A stretch of DNA of 64,000 nucleotides from NCBI GenBank assembly GCA_037013495.1, contig CM072805.1:39055169-39119168 (forward strand). Reading direction: 5' to 3'. The stretch comes from Hippophae tibetana (lineage: Eukaryota > Streptophyta > Magnoliopsida > Rosales > Elaeagnaceae). Under the pieces are notes generated by a model. It was not told where the DNA came from. It ran no database searches and saw only the letters and a list, made by a program, of their open reading frames with translations. This document shows, piece by piece, positions 48,727-61,660 of the stretch. The translations under genes and the position numbers were made by a program. Numbering within the stretch: position 1 is the first letter of the stretch; each line of letters begins with the position of its first letter.

Positions 48727-50081
48727 GAAGTTTTAGAATAAAAATATGAAGCACAAATTTCTCTTGTGAATTCTAAAGAGAACCAGCCATTTATCTTCAG
48801 TAGTCTTTTTAAAGTAATATATCCAGAGAAGTAGTTGAATTTATATTTCATATATTGAAATTACTGATATACTAATTTTACTTGTTCTTGCTCTTCGGTT
48901 TTTTTTTTTTTTTTTTCCTTTTTGGGTCAATGAAAAGTATTATTAACAGAGTACCCATATTTGGACAGAAGTTCTTGTAAAATGAAAAATAAAAATTAAT
49001 CCACTTGCCATGAACAATCTGGGAAGTTACTTTTGGTAATAAATATGAATATATATGGTTACCTAGTATGCTGAAACTCCTCATACGCAGAAGATCTTTA
49101 TTTTGCATTTTGTCCATAGTGTTTCAGAGGGTGTTTTGAATCAGCCATTCTGTTTTTTTTTTTTTCAAAAGTAATGTGGCTTAAAAAATCTTTTGAAAAC
49201 AAATGCTTTTTTGAATGTGTCTGTTTGCTCGTGACACTTATAAAAGTGATTTATGTTAAAAATAATTTTAAAAGAAAGTGCTCTCAATTAACATATAATT
49301 GGTACATCTATTAAGAAGTAAAAAATGTGATTTATGAATCTTAAAAATACTTTTGATAATTTTTTTTTTTGAGGTTCAAAAACATTTTCACTTGATTTCT
49401 AGAAGATAAGGAAATAGACCCTTAAATGTGATCCATCAATATTAGTACTTTATATATAATTGTCAAACACATTAAAAACACTAACCTCTGAAAGCACTTT
49501 TAAATAACATAAAACACTTCTTTAAAAAAAATAACATTGAAAACTTAATTATGCCAAATGATAAAATCTAAGAGGTTATATATGAGTGAGTTTAATCTAA
49601 AATTACTTGATTTCATTAAAATGTTTTTATTTTTATAATAAAAATAATATTACAATAATATTGAATGTTACAATTGAAAAGCATTTAAAATGAATTGATA
49701 CAATATATTTTTTTAATAATACAAAATATATAAAATAAAAATAAGAGATACTATAAATTTTAAATATATTATTTTAATTGTTTTAAAAAAAAAGAATACA
49801 TCACTAAATTTCATTTTAAATGGGTTTACTAATTTTAATTGCTTTTACTTTAGAGACTGAATCCTCCAAATTAAAAAAAAATTACATACAAATTATTTTA
49901 TACTTTTATTAATATTAATTATTGATATAATTTAATAATTTATTTTTATTATTTTTATAAAAATATAAAGTTGAAATAAACCCATTATATCATATGTTAA
50001 TACCGTAATTATATATAAGAATATATCCTTAAAATTTAAAACAATAAAAGTAATACACCTTACACTTACTCATATATGATG
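48727..50081. other. PME promoter and AT-rich spacer
   Basis: This includes the upstream region of the minus-strand PME gene. No clear TATA box or known element stands out. Poly-T runs lie near 48900-48917, 49150-49165 and 49360-49372. No other gene is seen. Confidence 0.5.
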
Positions 50082-50086
50082 AAGCA

Positions 50087-50367
50087 GATATAAGAACTTA
50101 CGGAATTGATTCTACGATTGTGATAAATCTGATTGCTCGAATCAGATTCTAGAGAGAAAATTAACAAAAATGAGGCTACGAGAGACTCAACAATTTTCGT
50201 TAGGGTAAACAATCGTCCCTTTTTTTTTCTTCATTCAGCCTTCAAATAACAAACGTAAAGCAAAATAACAAAAGTAATGTAATTCAGTTACAGAAAACGA
50301 CAAAATACCAAAGTAGAAAAGAAAAGAAAATAACTAAAGGGTAAATTCGTTAATCCGTACTACATCA
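50087..50367 (-). repeat. 3' LTR of the gypsy element
   Basis: It starts TGATGAAGCAG and ends CTACATCA on the plus strand and is 281 bp long. It aligns along its length with the right LTR, with scattered substitutions and small indels. A long A-rich stretch in its right half is shared by both copies. Confidence 0.9.
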
Positions 50368-51198
50368 ATTCCCCACAGCTTGGAAGGAACTCGTCTCAGA
50401 GTTTTCAGTAATGGTAGGGGCATCATCAGAAGGGAAATACTCATAGAGATCAGAGACATTGAAAGTGGATGAAATCTGCAAATTTGGAGGAAGATCGATC
50501 ACATAAGCATTGTCACTAATCTTGTGTTTGATGCAAAAAGGACCCAACTTCTTAGCCTTCAACTTGTTGTATGTTCCAGTAGGAAACCTTTCTTTGCGAA
50601 GGTGAATCATAACCAGATCACCCTCAGCAAAAGCCTTTGTGCGTCGATGAACATCAGCGGCAGCCTTATAGTTGGTGTTGGCCTCCTCTAGGTGTTGTTT
50701 AACCTCGCGATGCACCTGGACTATTTGATCAGCAAGAGCAGCAGCTGTCTGACTTCATTTTTTTGGGAGGGTGATGAGGTCGAAGGAGTGATTCGACACC
50801 TTAGTATAAACTACAGCAAATGGAGCCTTTCCGGTTGAACGATTGATCATGCTATTAAAAGCAAATTCAGCCTGAGGAAGAGCTAAATCCCATTGCTTGG
50901 GTCGGTCTTCAGCAATACAACGAATCATTGTGCCCATAGTCCTGTTAACTACCTATGTCTGACCATCGGTCTGTGGATGATAGGCACTACTAAACTGAAG
51001 GGAGGTAATGGTGCGTGGAATGCCATGAAGTTTAACTACCTCTCTAAAGAATATGTTGGCCACGTTGCTTGCATCTGCTGTACGTTTACAAGGAATGAAA
51101 TGGGCCATCTTAGAGAACCTATCAACAACTACAAACACAGAATCCATATGGCGTTGAGTTCTGGGAAGGCCGAGAACAAAATCCATCGACAAATCTTC
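50368..51198 (-). pseudogene. Gypsy integrase and C-terminal domain, broken
   Basis: Reading down from 51198, the pieces are [40 protein letters not shown], then a stop in the middle of the conserved DGQT-VVNR motif. [20 protein letters not shown] and the C-terminal domain follow (50365-50715, [20 protein letters not shown]). The core's first Asp is present. The region between TITS and LQFSS, where SDRD carries the second catalytic Asp, is missing. Stops at about 51196, 50953 and 50753 split the frame. It is not functional. Confidence 0.85.
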
Positions 51199-52862
51199 TC
51201 ATATGTTTGCAGGCACTGGCAGAGGAGTATACAAACCAGTATTCTGGGACTTTCCTTTGGCAGATTGACACACGCCACAACGTTCCACAAAACGTCCAAC
51301 TTCCCTCTTAAGATGAGGCCAAAAGAATCGTTCTTCAATGACCAAAATGGTCTTGTCCCTGCCCGTATGTGCTGCTAAACCACTAGCATGGGCTTCACGA
51401 ACTATAAGTTCACGTAAGGAGGTGCGAGGTATGCAAAGCCGATTTCCATAAAAAAAGAATCCTTGGTGAATATGGTAATTGCCCATGGGTTCACAGTTCA
51501 AGCACTTCTTCCATATCACCCTAAAATCATCATCTTCAGCATACAATTCTTTGAGATTGTCAAAACCAATCACTTCTGTCCATAATTTTGTGAGCAAGCA
51601 CCCTCGTCTGCTAAAAGCATCAACTACCCTGTTTTGGAATCCTGCTCGGTGTTTAAAAACAAAAGTGAATCGCTGTAAGAATAATACCCATCGAGCATGC
51701 ATTCTGCTAAGCGTTTTCTCCGAGTTAACATAATTCAATGCTTGGTGATCACAGTGGAGTACGAACTCGTTATGGATCAAATAATGTTCCCAATGTTGAA
51801 ATGCTCTTAAGACAACATACAATTCCTGCTCATAGATTGTCCATTTTTGTCGTGCATCATTGAGTTTCTCATTGAAAAATTCTAGTGGTCGACCTTCTTG
51901 AATAAGAACAGTTCCAATATCCAACATAGATGCATCTGTCTCTACTTCAAACACTTTATCGAAGTTTGGTAATGCCAAAACTGGAGCAGTGGTTAAACGC
52001 GTTTTGATGTCGTCGAAATTGTCTTGCTGCTCTTGGTTCCAATTTAACCTTCCCTGTTTCATACACTCAGTAAGGGGTGCCACAATAGTACTGAAGTTCC
52101 TGATGAAACGTCGATAAAATGAAGCCAAACCATGGAAACTTCGCACATCATGGATTGATTTGGGAGTGGGCCACTCACGAATGGCTTGAACTTTCCTTTC
52201 ATCAACCTGAATACCATCAGATCCCACAACAAAAGAAAGAAATAGCAGCTGGCTACTAAAAAATTCACACTTCTTAAGATTAAGATATAGTTGGTTCTCC
52301 CGCAAGACTTGCAAAATTGAACTCAAATGTTGTAAGTGTGACTTGATATCCTTGTTGTACAGAAGGATGTCATCAAAATAAACCACAGTAAATTGTCCAA
52401 TATACGGCTTGAGGACTTCATTCATGAGGCGCATGAAAGTACTAGGTGCATTGCTAAGTCCAAATGGCATCACCATCCATTCATACAGCCCCTCCCGTGT
52501 TTTAAAAGCTATTTTCCATTCGTCTTCATGTCTGATTCTGATTTGATGGTAACCACTCCGTAAATCCATATGGGAAAAGATCTTAGCTCCCTCTAATTTA
52601 TCTAACATATCCTCCAAACAGGGGATAGGAAAGCGATACTTCACTGTGATCTTGTTTATTGCCCGACTATCCACACACATCCTCCACGAACCATCCTTCT
52701 TTGGAACCAATAATACAGGCACAACACATGGGCTCAAACTAACACGAATGAGTTGTTTCTGTAACAAGTCATCTACTTTGGCTTGCAAAATGGCTTGTTC
52801 TCTTGGACTCATTCGGTAGTGTGGCAAGTTGGGTAGGCTTGCACCAGGGATGAGGTCGATAC
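51199..52862 (-). pseudogene. Gypsy reverse transcriptase, RNase H and integrase zinc finger
   Basis: This 542-residue frame is open from the RT N-terminus ([11 protein letters not shown]) to the integrase zinc finger. RT motifs include [29 protein letters not shown] and the catalytic VVYFDDIL. RNase H follows with FEVETDASM and [15 protein letters not shown]. The zinc finger has two His and CGVCQ. The frame ends at a stop just before the integrase core. Although the RT is well preserved, it is joined to gag in a different frame at about 52860, so it would not be translated as part of gag-pol without a frameshift. Confidence 0.9.
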
Positions 52863-54200
52863 AATGTTCTCCATACTTCCACTGTCAATAATGATATCAC
52901 ACACCCTTTTCTTCACAGTACACCTTGAACGGAATAAGGCATTTCTTTGAGTTGAAGAGGTTGTTTTGGGGAAGAGCAGTACCCGTTGAATGATACAAAC
53001 TGCTAAGTCTCCTTCATCTCCTGAAACCAGCTCTGTTTCATCTTCCTCCTCCCAACATTCCTCTACCGTATACCCAGTTCCTGCTTCAGTGAATTCCTCC
53101 ACTAGATTGGTCTGCTGAACACGCTGAGGACATTCATTAGAGCGATGTCCCGGTTGGTTGCATCGATAGCAACGTCCTGGTAAAGGTTTCGCATAAGGGT
53201 TGTTCTTGTGTTGGATTGAAGGGAGCTTTGATGTATTCCTCTGCCGTATTTGTGTAACCTCTGGCTGTTGTCTAGTTTGAGTGCTGGGACCAGCACCCTT
53301 CCTGTTGAGTCCTTCCTCAATATGACCCTCTTGTTGAAACCTTCCTGCTGGAAAATTCCTAGGACATCTCATGAAACTAGTTTCCAATTTCAAAGCTAAA
53401 TTCATAGCTTGATTGAGACTCCAAATGGGTTGAAGATTGAGATGAGGTTGGTACCTTTCTTGTAAACCACCCAGGAACCGAACTACAAGTACACTGTCAG
53501 GCTCTTTTAAATCTACCCGAGAGTTTAATCGATAAAACTCTTCAACATATTCCGAAATGCTCCGTCCACTTTGTCGACATTGTTGGTACTGCTGAAACAA
53601 CATTTGTTCATAATCCTCAAGAAGACATCTAGCCTTAAGCAACTGTTTCATCCTAACCCAAGTACGAATGGGTTGTTTTCCTTCTCTGTGCCTATGATTT
53701 TGTAGTTGTTCCCACCAAGAAGAGGCTCTTCCCCTCAGTTTGTAGAAAACTACCTTAACCTGTTTCTCTTCAGGTACTTCCATACCATCAAAATAATTCT
53801 CCACAGAATGAATCCAATCAAGAAAATCTTCAATATGAAGATGGCCATCAAAAGGGGAAAAATCAAGATTCAGTTTGAAATTATAACATTCGTTACCTCT
53901 CTGATTCCACTGAAATTGTGGACCACCAAATACCCAGTTCACAGTTTCCTTTTCGCTATATGATTCCAAATGGTGGCATCGATGTTGTTCTCTTCCAACT
54001 CCCAAACGATTGCGAGCTACATCTCGCCCATCGATTTAGTTGAGGTTATGGCGTTCTACCTCAGGGACACCTCGTAAAGCTTGGCGAATCTCCACCGTAA
54101 GAGTGTCAAAACGCGCCTCCAAGTTATCGACTGCCGCCCATAAAGCCTGCACACCACGATCATCGTCGTCGGAGTGGTGACCTTCTCCATCTCTAGCCAT
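52809..54200 (-). pseudogene. Gypsy gag with start of protease
   Basis: The start codon at 54200 opens MARDGEGHHSDDDDRGVQAL, followed by a short coiled coil, and a stop at 54036-54038. The frame is open again to 52809. Gag hallmarks include FSPFDGHLHIEDFLDWIHSV, VFYKLRGRASSWWEQL and ISEYVEEFYRLNSRV. An intact zinc knuckle, CYRCNQPGHRSNEC, is present. The protease active site reads [14 protein letters not shown]. Directly after that the sequence jumps to the RT leader in another frame. Confidence 0.9.
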
Positions 54201-54244
54201 TCGAAACCAAAGGGAAATTTGGAACCTGTGGCTTTGATACCAGT

Positions 54245-54535
54245 TGATGAAGCATATCTGTGAACTTCCAGAATTGATTCTCCGGTTGTGATGAATCTGA
54301 TTGCTCGAATCAGATTCTTGAGAGAAAATTAACAGAAATGAGGCTACGAGAGACTCAACAATTTTCGTTAGGGCAAACAATCGTCCCCTTTTCTTTCTTC
54401 ATTCAGCCTTCAAATAACAAACGTAAAGTAAAATAACAAAAATAATGTAATTCGGTTACAAAAAACGACAAAATACCAAAACAGAAAAGAAAAGAAAATA
54501 ACTAAAGGGTAAATTCGTAAATCCGTACTACATCA
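54245..54535 (-). repeat. 5' LTR of the gypsy element
   Basis: It starts TGATGAAGC and ends CTACATCA, 291 bp, directly followed by the ATATA duplication. It is about 10 bp longer than the left copy because of small indels. Confidence 0.9.
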
Positions 54536-54540
54536 ATATA

Positions 54541-56860
54541 TCTCTTAAGAAATTGTATTATTTTTATTGTTATTAATTTTATGATGATTATTTATATAAT
54601 TATTTATTTTATTTTTTTACCCAACAAAAGATATTAATAATTTTGTATTCGTACATGGTGATTTAAATTTAAAAATATGTAATAGTATTAATTGATGAAT
54701 AATAATCATTATTGTTTCAAAAAAAATTATTTTAAAAAGTAAAAGAAAAAAGTATTTAAATATAATTTTTTTTACTATAATAAGATAGAAATTGAAATTG
54801 TTTTATATAAAAGTTTTAAAAATACTCCTAAAATAAATAATTAATTAATTTTTGAATTAATCAAACACTTATTAAATATGTAATCATTAACTGTATAAAT
54901 TATCATCCTTACTCTAATAAATAAAATAACTATTCATACAAAATATATTTATTATATAAATATTTTGGTATATATTAGTGTAAAAGTATAACAAAAAATA
55001 TAAAATATTTTGATATTTATTTATGAAAAAAAATTAACAAAACAAATATAAAATATATTTATTATATATATATATATATATTGATAATTATTGATATAAA
55101 AAATAACAAGAAAGAAAAACAATTGAGGATTAAGATATTATAAATGAATTAATCGAGTACTTATTATATTTAATGTAATAAAAATACTATATATTATAAT
55201 TATTCATTAAAAAGTCTTTATTATACGCATATTTTGATATTTATTGAAACTAATAAAAAAATATAAAATATTTATCAATATAATAAAAAATAAAAAAGGT
55301 CTTAAAATAATAGGAAACTAACAAAAGAAAAATGAAAAAAATGATCGGAGAACGATTGAAGCAAAGCACATCAACGCTTTTATAACATAAAGATAAAAAG
55401 ATAAAAGATTAGTTAGTTATAAATTAAATAATTGTTCTTACTCAATTAACATAGAATTAAGGCAATAGTGAGAGGAGAAATAGTGTGATTCATGATCAAT
55501 TAAACCACGAGACATACAATAATACAAGAAACAATAAAAATTTATATATAAAAAATGAGAAAGTTTTGGTGGATGATCAAATTGCTAGTGTTTTTTTTTA
55601 ATTTTATTAATTTTTACACTAATAAATATTAATATATATATAATAATAAATATATTTTTATACTTTTTTACACTAATAAGTGATTAATGTTTGTATAATA
55701 AATATTTTTTTATGAATATTTATTTTGTGAAATAAACTTATTTTTTTTACATTAATGATAATATTTCACACAATTAAACGTTCATTCAATGAGTATTTAA
55801 TTAATTGAATTATAAAAATATAATATTTTATTGAATTAATAGTTTTTATATTAAAATTATATTACATCTTATATCAATTAAAAAATATTACTCAATTAAT
55901 ATGAATTATTTTAAACAAAAAATACATATTAAATTCAATAAGATGAAAGTCATTTCTATTATCATTTATATATGATTAACTTATTAAATAGTAAAAATAT
56001 TAATCGAATAAATTCACGTATTGTTATATTATATTTAATTTATTTATTAAATAAAAAAATATTGTATGGTTGAGATTCAAGTTTAGATCTATAATAAAAA
56101 TAATTAAAAAATTTATTTAAAAAGTTACCTTTTTCTTTTATTTTATAAAATAAAAAAATTAAAACAATAAAAATAATTATTATTTGATAAAAAATATATA
56201 TATTAAATTTGATGGTCGGGTCCAAAAATTAGTTTAGGTACAAAATTTTACAAGTCTCTCGGCTCTGTACTTCTAAATGAAAAGTGTTAATACTATAAAA
56301 TTTATATTTATTTTTTTACCATATATTTTTATATCATGATTTGTTATAAAATTTTAAAAATGATTTATTTTTTAGAATATGTTGACTCATATCACAATAC
56401 AAAGAATATTAATGTAAAATTAAATGCAAATTCTAGACTATGATCAAGATCTGAGAAACAATTTCAAGTCTGATGTTGATCATTTTAAAGCCGAGACAAA
56501 ATTGAGTAGTCATTATTATTCGTAGAATTGTTTAACTTAAAAATTTAGACGTAATTCTAAACTCAAAAGTCAGTTTTTAAATTAGAAGATTGTCCAAACT
56601 TATAACCAGTATTATTGTCTTATTTTTGATAAATGTGTGACTTAACATCATCAGTTAGAGTTTGAATTTGCGAAGATATAAATTTATGGCTCGAATAACA
56701 ATGAGAATATGATAAGAGATGCATATAAGAATAAATATATATAAATATTAATATTATATTGGAAGCCGCTGGGAGCAAGTTTAGAATACATATATTACTA
56801 TTACTATTTGCTACCCATTATCGACCTATGATTCTTTAAAGCTAAACTATCCAATTAATA
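54541..56860. other. AT-rich gene-free region
   Basis: Very AT-rich, with a short (AT)n run near 55064-55081. I see no gene, LTR or paired repeat. Confidence 0.5.
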
Positions 56861-57742
56861 CAAGATAGATAAAGCATTGTTCTTTTGAAGACACGTTGCG
56901 CAAATGCCACGTGAGGCCCGAGGCGGTTAGGGGTTTCAGGGCTTTCACACCTGAAAGGAAGAATGCGAAGCGAAGCCGTGTGTATATAAATAACCCAAGC
57001 AATGTTTACTGGATTTTTTTGCTCCTTTGGGAAAAGTAGGCTTAAACAGACTGCAACTTTCCACCAAAACATTGAAGTAGAATTTACTTGCGGGACGGAT
57101 ACGTATCTCGAGTTGCTCGACCTTTAACACGCCACTGATTATCTTGATCCTGATTTTTTTTAATCAACTTTTCAGTTTCCTTACCTTTCGTATAAGCTCT
57201 TGTGATCCTAAAAGGTTCGTTCTTCTTCATACACTAGATTTTCTCTCTTTTTCCATGTTTTAGATTGTGCTTGTTTTCTTGCACTGTTGGACTAGGGTTT
57301 TTTTTGTTTCAAATTTTTCTCCAAATCTCTTTATTTAAAATTTTCATTTTACTGTTGTATGATTATTGGAGTGCGATTGGAGCCTCTTGTTTCAGATTGT
57401 TGCTCTGCTTTTTTATTTTTTATGTTATGATGTTGATGAGGGAAAAAAAAGCTGTCCTTTGTGGATGGCTAGTTATTGATATTTGAGGTGTTTTGAACAA
57501 TATGTTCTGTGAACTACAGTAGTGTGATTGAACTATTATATAGTCTTTGAAATGGTGAATTTGTAATCTTATATTGATTGGATAATTTCCTTACTGTAAT
57601 TAGGTTCTATGAGCTTTAGAGAATTGCATGATTGAATTACAGCATTTTTTTTGTTGCAAATTTTAATTATTTGTTTCACCATTTCTTTCAGTTAAGGTAG
57701 CTATAGCATTTAAGGGCAAAATATCTTTATGGTATGTGACCC
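56861..57742 (+). promoter_or_regulatory. Promoter, leader exon and leader intron of the OTU gene
   Basis: A palindromic G-box, GCCACGTGAGGC, is centred on 56908-56913. A TATA box, TATATAAATA, lies at 56983-56992. Transcription should start near 57015. A leader exon probably ends at about 57214 (CTAAAAG before GTTCGT). A leader intron would then run to an acceptor TTTCTTTCAG ending at 57691. The coding start follows at 57743. Confidence 0.6.
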
Positions 57743-60700
57743 ATGACAACATATGAGCTAGATCCTGATGTTACTCGGTGGGGTCTACATCTGCTAGATG
57801 TGTGTACTTTTTCTACTGATAGTTCTCATAGTATCATCACCCGTTATGATGCTGATTTTAGTCAGGTGGAGCATGTAACTGAAGGTTATGTAGAACCTTC
57901 TAATGTGGAGAATGATGAGATCATAGCTCTGGCTTATCAGGAAGAATTGTCCAGACTTGCTTCAGCTGAGGTGGCTTCATGTGATAACATTGGGGAAAAC
58001 CAATTGCAAGCTTCGTTTTTTGCACAGGATTGGAGACACAATAGTCCTGGTACTTGGAGTTTAGAAATTCACTCTTTCATCAATTTTTAGTTTGGAATTA
58101 TCTTTGTTTTATTTTGTATAACAAGATGCTACCTATATGTAGGGCATGCAAATGATTGGGAAAAATTTAATGACCCTTGTAGAGTACAAGGGGACACAAG
58201 CGATCAATTTGACCAGGAAATTCCAATAGGTGATTTTGGGAGGTATAGAGAGGAGATGACAAACGGTTCTTCCCAAAGTATAAATGAAGAGATGGTACAT
58301 GAGATGGGAAATGCCTTCACATATTCAAGCGCAGGAGAGAACTCGATGTATGGTGAAGATTGGTCACAATCCTTGGACATCACACATGAGTCTGATCTTG
58401 ACGGGGAAGTTGGTAGAAGACTGAACGAGATGGTTCCAGTTCCTGTAAGTACGACTTGTGAGTAATTACTTGGCTTACATATTCAAATGAATATTTACCT
58501 TTTCATGTGTGTATTATCTGGCAGTCATTTGTTAACTGCTTGACAAATAGGCTTTTTTCCCCTAACCTGTATCTGCTGTTATACTCCAACCCAATTTTTT
58601 TTTCTTGGATTGCATTTCATGGTGGATAATTAATTTTTTTTAAATGAGTAAGTAAAAAGGTTTTTTTGGCTGTGTAATTTGCCTAAAAATTTTAATGATC
58701 AAATTGCTAGTTTTACTAATGTTTAATAGTTGACACACTAGGCTTCCTTGAAATGTAAGATTACTATGATGTGACACACCATTTGCTTTGTCCGAGTGGA
58801 ACTTAAACATGAATGGAGAAACGTTATTGGAATAGTTATTGTCTAGTATATAACTGTGGTAGACCAAACTAGAATTGATGCTCTTGTTCCCTTGGCAGCA
58901 TGTTCCTCGAACAATTGAGAAAATACCCTCAATGGATGAGGAGATATCAGATCATCAGAGGCTGTTAGAGAGGTCTTGTCTCAATTTTTTCTAACATATT
59001 CAGCACTTGGCTTGCATGTAATTGAATTTTCTGTTGGTATATACTATATTATCTTCGTATAGATGCATCTATATTGACCGTTTATCTATGACTATGTTGC
59101 ATCTTATATTTATTAAAACATTTGTAAATGGTGAAAAAGGTTTAGGGTTTTGCGTTGATCAATTTTATGCTTAAATTCCACAAAGATCTTGTTTATAAAA
59201 GAAATAAAGAAATCACCGTATATAATATTGTACTTTCATTTAACAAGATTTTTTTATGCAATTGAGGCTGGAGCAGCAAACAGTAACTTCATAAAAAAAA
59301 AATTATTTTTGTGGTCACATGTTTATAAATCAAAGGTTGCAAAATTCCTTAACGAATAGATTCAGTCTAAAGCAGGGGCAACAAAATGGAATGATGAAAA
59401 TTGTTTTGTGATTGGAACTGTTTCTAGGTTATGAAAAATGAAGTGTTTTGTTTCTTGGGGTATCATAATGCCTTTCCTCTTACCACCCACTTTAAGCTTA
59501 TGAATGCGATGCAATATATGCACTTTCTTTTTATTTGATACTTTGTCTTTTTTTAGGTTACAGTTATATGAACTGGTTGAGAATAAAGTCCAAGGAGATG
59601 GCAATTGTCAGGTTGGTTTTCCATTTATCACTGTATATTCATGCATATCAAAGTTTAAATGTGATTCATCTTGCAGGCTCTTATTGTTTTCATGAATCGG
59701 GACTTTTTTTGATGTCAAAGTTGTGGTTTTTTTTGTTGGGGAGAGGGGAGAGACTATTTAATGGATAACAACATTAAAGCGTTGGTCATACTGTCATAGA
59801 GCAGTTCTTACCTCTAAAACTAAAGCAGTTCTATCGTGAAGTCACTTTGTTAATTAAAGATTTAATTAATTATAGTGATTACTTTATTGCATATGTACAA
59901 AAAATTTATTTTTATTTTTATTAACTGTAGCTACCAAGAATGTGTTCTCATTGTATTGATTTGTAAAATAATTGGTTGGATATCTATGGTTTCTTCAATT
60001 AGTACTTTTAATTGTATGTTAATTCCATCACTTAATATGTGTGGGCAAAGACCATCAATCGTTTCTTGTTTGTGTATTAGTAGTTTGTTTTACATCATTT
60101 AGGGCTTTATACCTTATGTAACCAAATCTGTCATTGGTATTGCAAAGTGGTTTAAATAGTACCAGTGACATTATTTTGTGTAATCTCAATCAGTTTTTTA
60201 GTTCAGTTACACGAGTTTTCTCACAAGTTATATATTTTCCAGTTTAGTGCATTATCGGATCAACTGTATCGTTCTCCTGATCACCATAGTATTGTAAGGG
60301 AACAAATTATTCAACAGGTTGGTAAGGCTGTTCAGAGAGTGGTGCTCAGTTAGTTGAATACTCTCTTTGGTTAAATAATGGTATATTTATTATTTAACAT
60401 CTATATTTTTGTATTTGTCTCTGATGTCATCAGCTTAAGAATCATCCAGAGTTATATGATGGCTATGTTCCCATGCCTTATGTTGATTATTTAAAGAAAA
60501 TGAACGAGTAACCTCCATATCTTCAAACTCATTATTTCTGCTCCAAGATTATATCTTCAAATACTTAATACTCTTTTATATGGGTGAAATAGGAGTGGTG
60601 AGTGGGGCGATCATGTCACTTTGCAGGCTGCTTCAGACTTGGTATACCTTTCTATTTCTCATATGCTTCTGGGTACATGCTTTTCGTGGTTGCAACACGT

Positions 60701-61660
60701 CTCTGGTTTTAGTACCGTGCTAATAAGTAAAATAGATGAAGTCGTCTTCTCTTTCCCTCTATTTTTGTGGTTTAATTTTGGAATTGTGCTTGTGGATTAT
60801 ACAGTCGTTAAAAAAGTACAAGAGAACTTACATCTTTCATGCATTACTTGACTGCTAATAGATGGAGATGCTTGTTTAGCTGATAATTTGTATTTTGGTT
60901 TGTGATTACAGTATGGTGTCAAGATATTTGTGATAACCTCATTCAAGGATACTTGCTCCATTGAAATCCTTCCACAAATTGAAAGGTCGAAAAGAGGCAA
61001 GTTATTTTTCTTCGAGAAATCTCAGATCACGTATGAATCAATCCAGCTTACTTTGTATTTATTTTGCTTTGGCGCTCTGAAAATTATAATGATAAGCTTC
61101 TTGTTTAGTATGATTGTATTTATTTCTATTTTGCTTGTGTATCAGATTTTTAAATTGTGTTTCCTTATATTATGTATTCTTATCGTATATTTGGCCATCA
61201 TGATCTATAAGATGCCAATTAAGAAGTTCACTATGTGGCTTGTGCAGTTATATTCCTGAGCTTTTGGGCTGAGGTGCATTACAATTCAATATATCCAGAA
61301 GGAGGTAAAATAAAATACATTTTGTAACATTGACGAAAATTTCATACAGCTTTCTATTTGAAAAACTGGACTGATGAAATAGTTATGTTCTTAATAGATC
61401 TATAAAATATCTGAAATTTTCAGTCTTATATTAAACATGATTCCCAAAAGCTTGTCATTTGGTTTTCCTTTAACTACCATTGTTTTTCTTCATTTGCTTG
61501 AAGTTTATTATTATTGTTTATGATGGTTGGAATGTAGTCATCAGATTTTGATTTTTGCCCCTTATTATTATTATTTTTTCCCTTCTTTCTCTGTTCTGCA
61601 AAAGAGCTTTTCACTTCGAGCATGAAGAAGAAGAAAAAGTGGTGGAACTTTGCAAGTTAG
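57743..61660 (+). CDS. OTU-domain deubiquitinase (plant OTU9/10/11/12-like group)
   Basis: OTU proteases are Cys deubiquitinases. Ten coding exons join in phase: 57743-58049, 58143-58444, 58899-58972, 59557-59611, 60243-60317, 60434-60507, 60593-60641, 60912-60996, 61248-61304 and 61605-61660. They encode 377 residues. The first 200 residues are acidic and probably disordered. The OTU domain starts near QRLLERLQLYELVENKVQGD, and the active site is Asp242-Gly-Asn-Cys245. It is followed by FSALSDQLYRSPDHHSIVRE, EWGDHVTLQAASD and the catalytic His351 in AEVHYNSIYPEG. The C-terminus is basic (MKKKKKWWNF). This matches the group named after Dictyostelium DDB_G0284757. The eighth intron starts with GC rather than GT (AG|GCAAGT at 60997). 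All active-site residues are present, so activity is expected; the ubiquitin linkage preference cannot be told. Confidence 0.9.

Larger units (their letters stand above)
50082..54540 (-). mobile_element. Internally deleted Ty3/gypsy retrotransposon with LTRs and TSD
   Basis: The element has a clean outline. ATATA at 50082-50086 and 54536-54540 is the target-site duplication, and LTRs occupy 50087-50367 and 54245-54535. A tRNA-iMet primer site (TGGTATCAAAGC on the minus strand) lies at 54231-54242. A polypurine tract (GTGGGGAAT) lies next to the left LTR. The body carries gag, a protease start, RT, RNase H and integrase on the minus strand. Three lesions prevent autonomy: a deletion joining the protease active site directly to the RT start, stops in gag and pol, and an integrase deletion that removes the second catalytic Asp. 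At about 4.45 kb it is shorter than full-length relatives. The two LTRs are still very similar, so the insertion is relatively young. Confidence 0.92.

Noticed and set aside
56842..57130. Minus-strand frames of 61-76 residues near the OTU promoter
   Set aside because: They overlap the G-box and TATA region of the OTU gene and show no domain.
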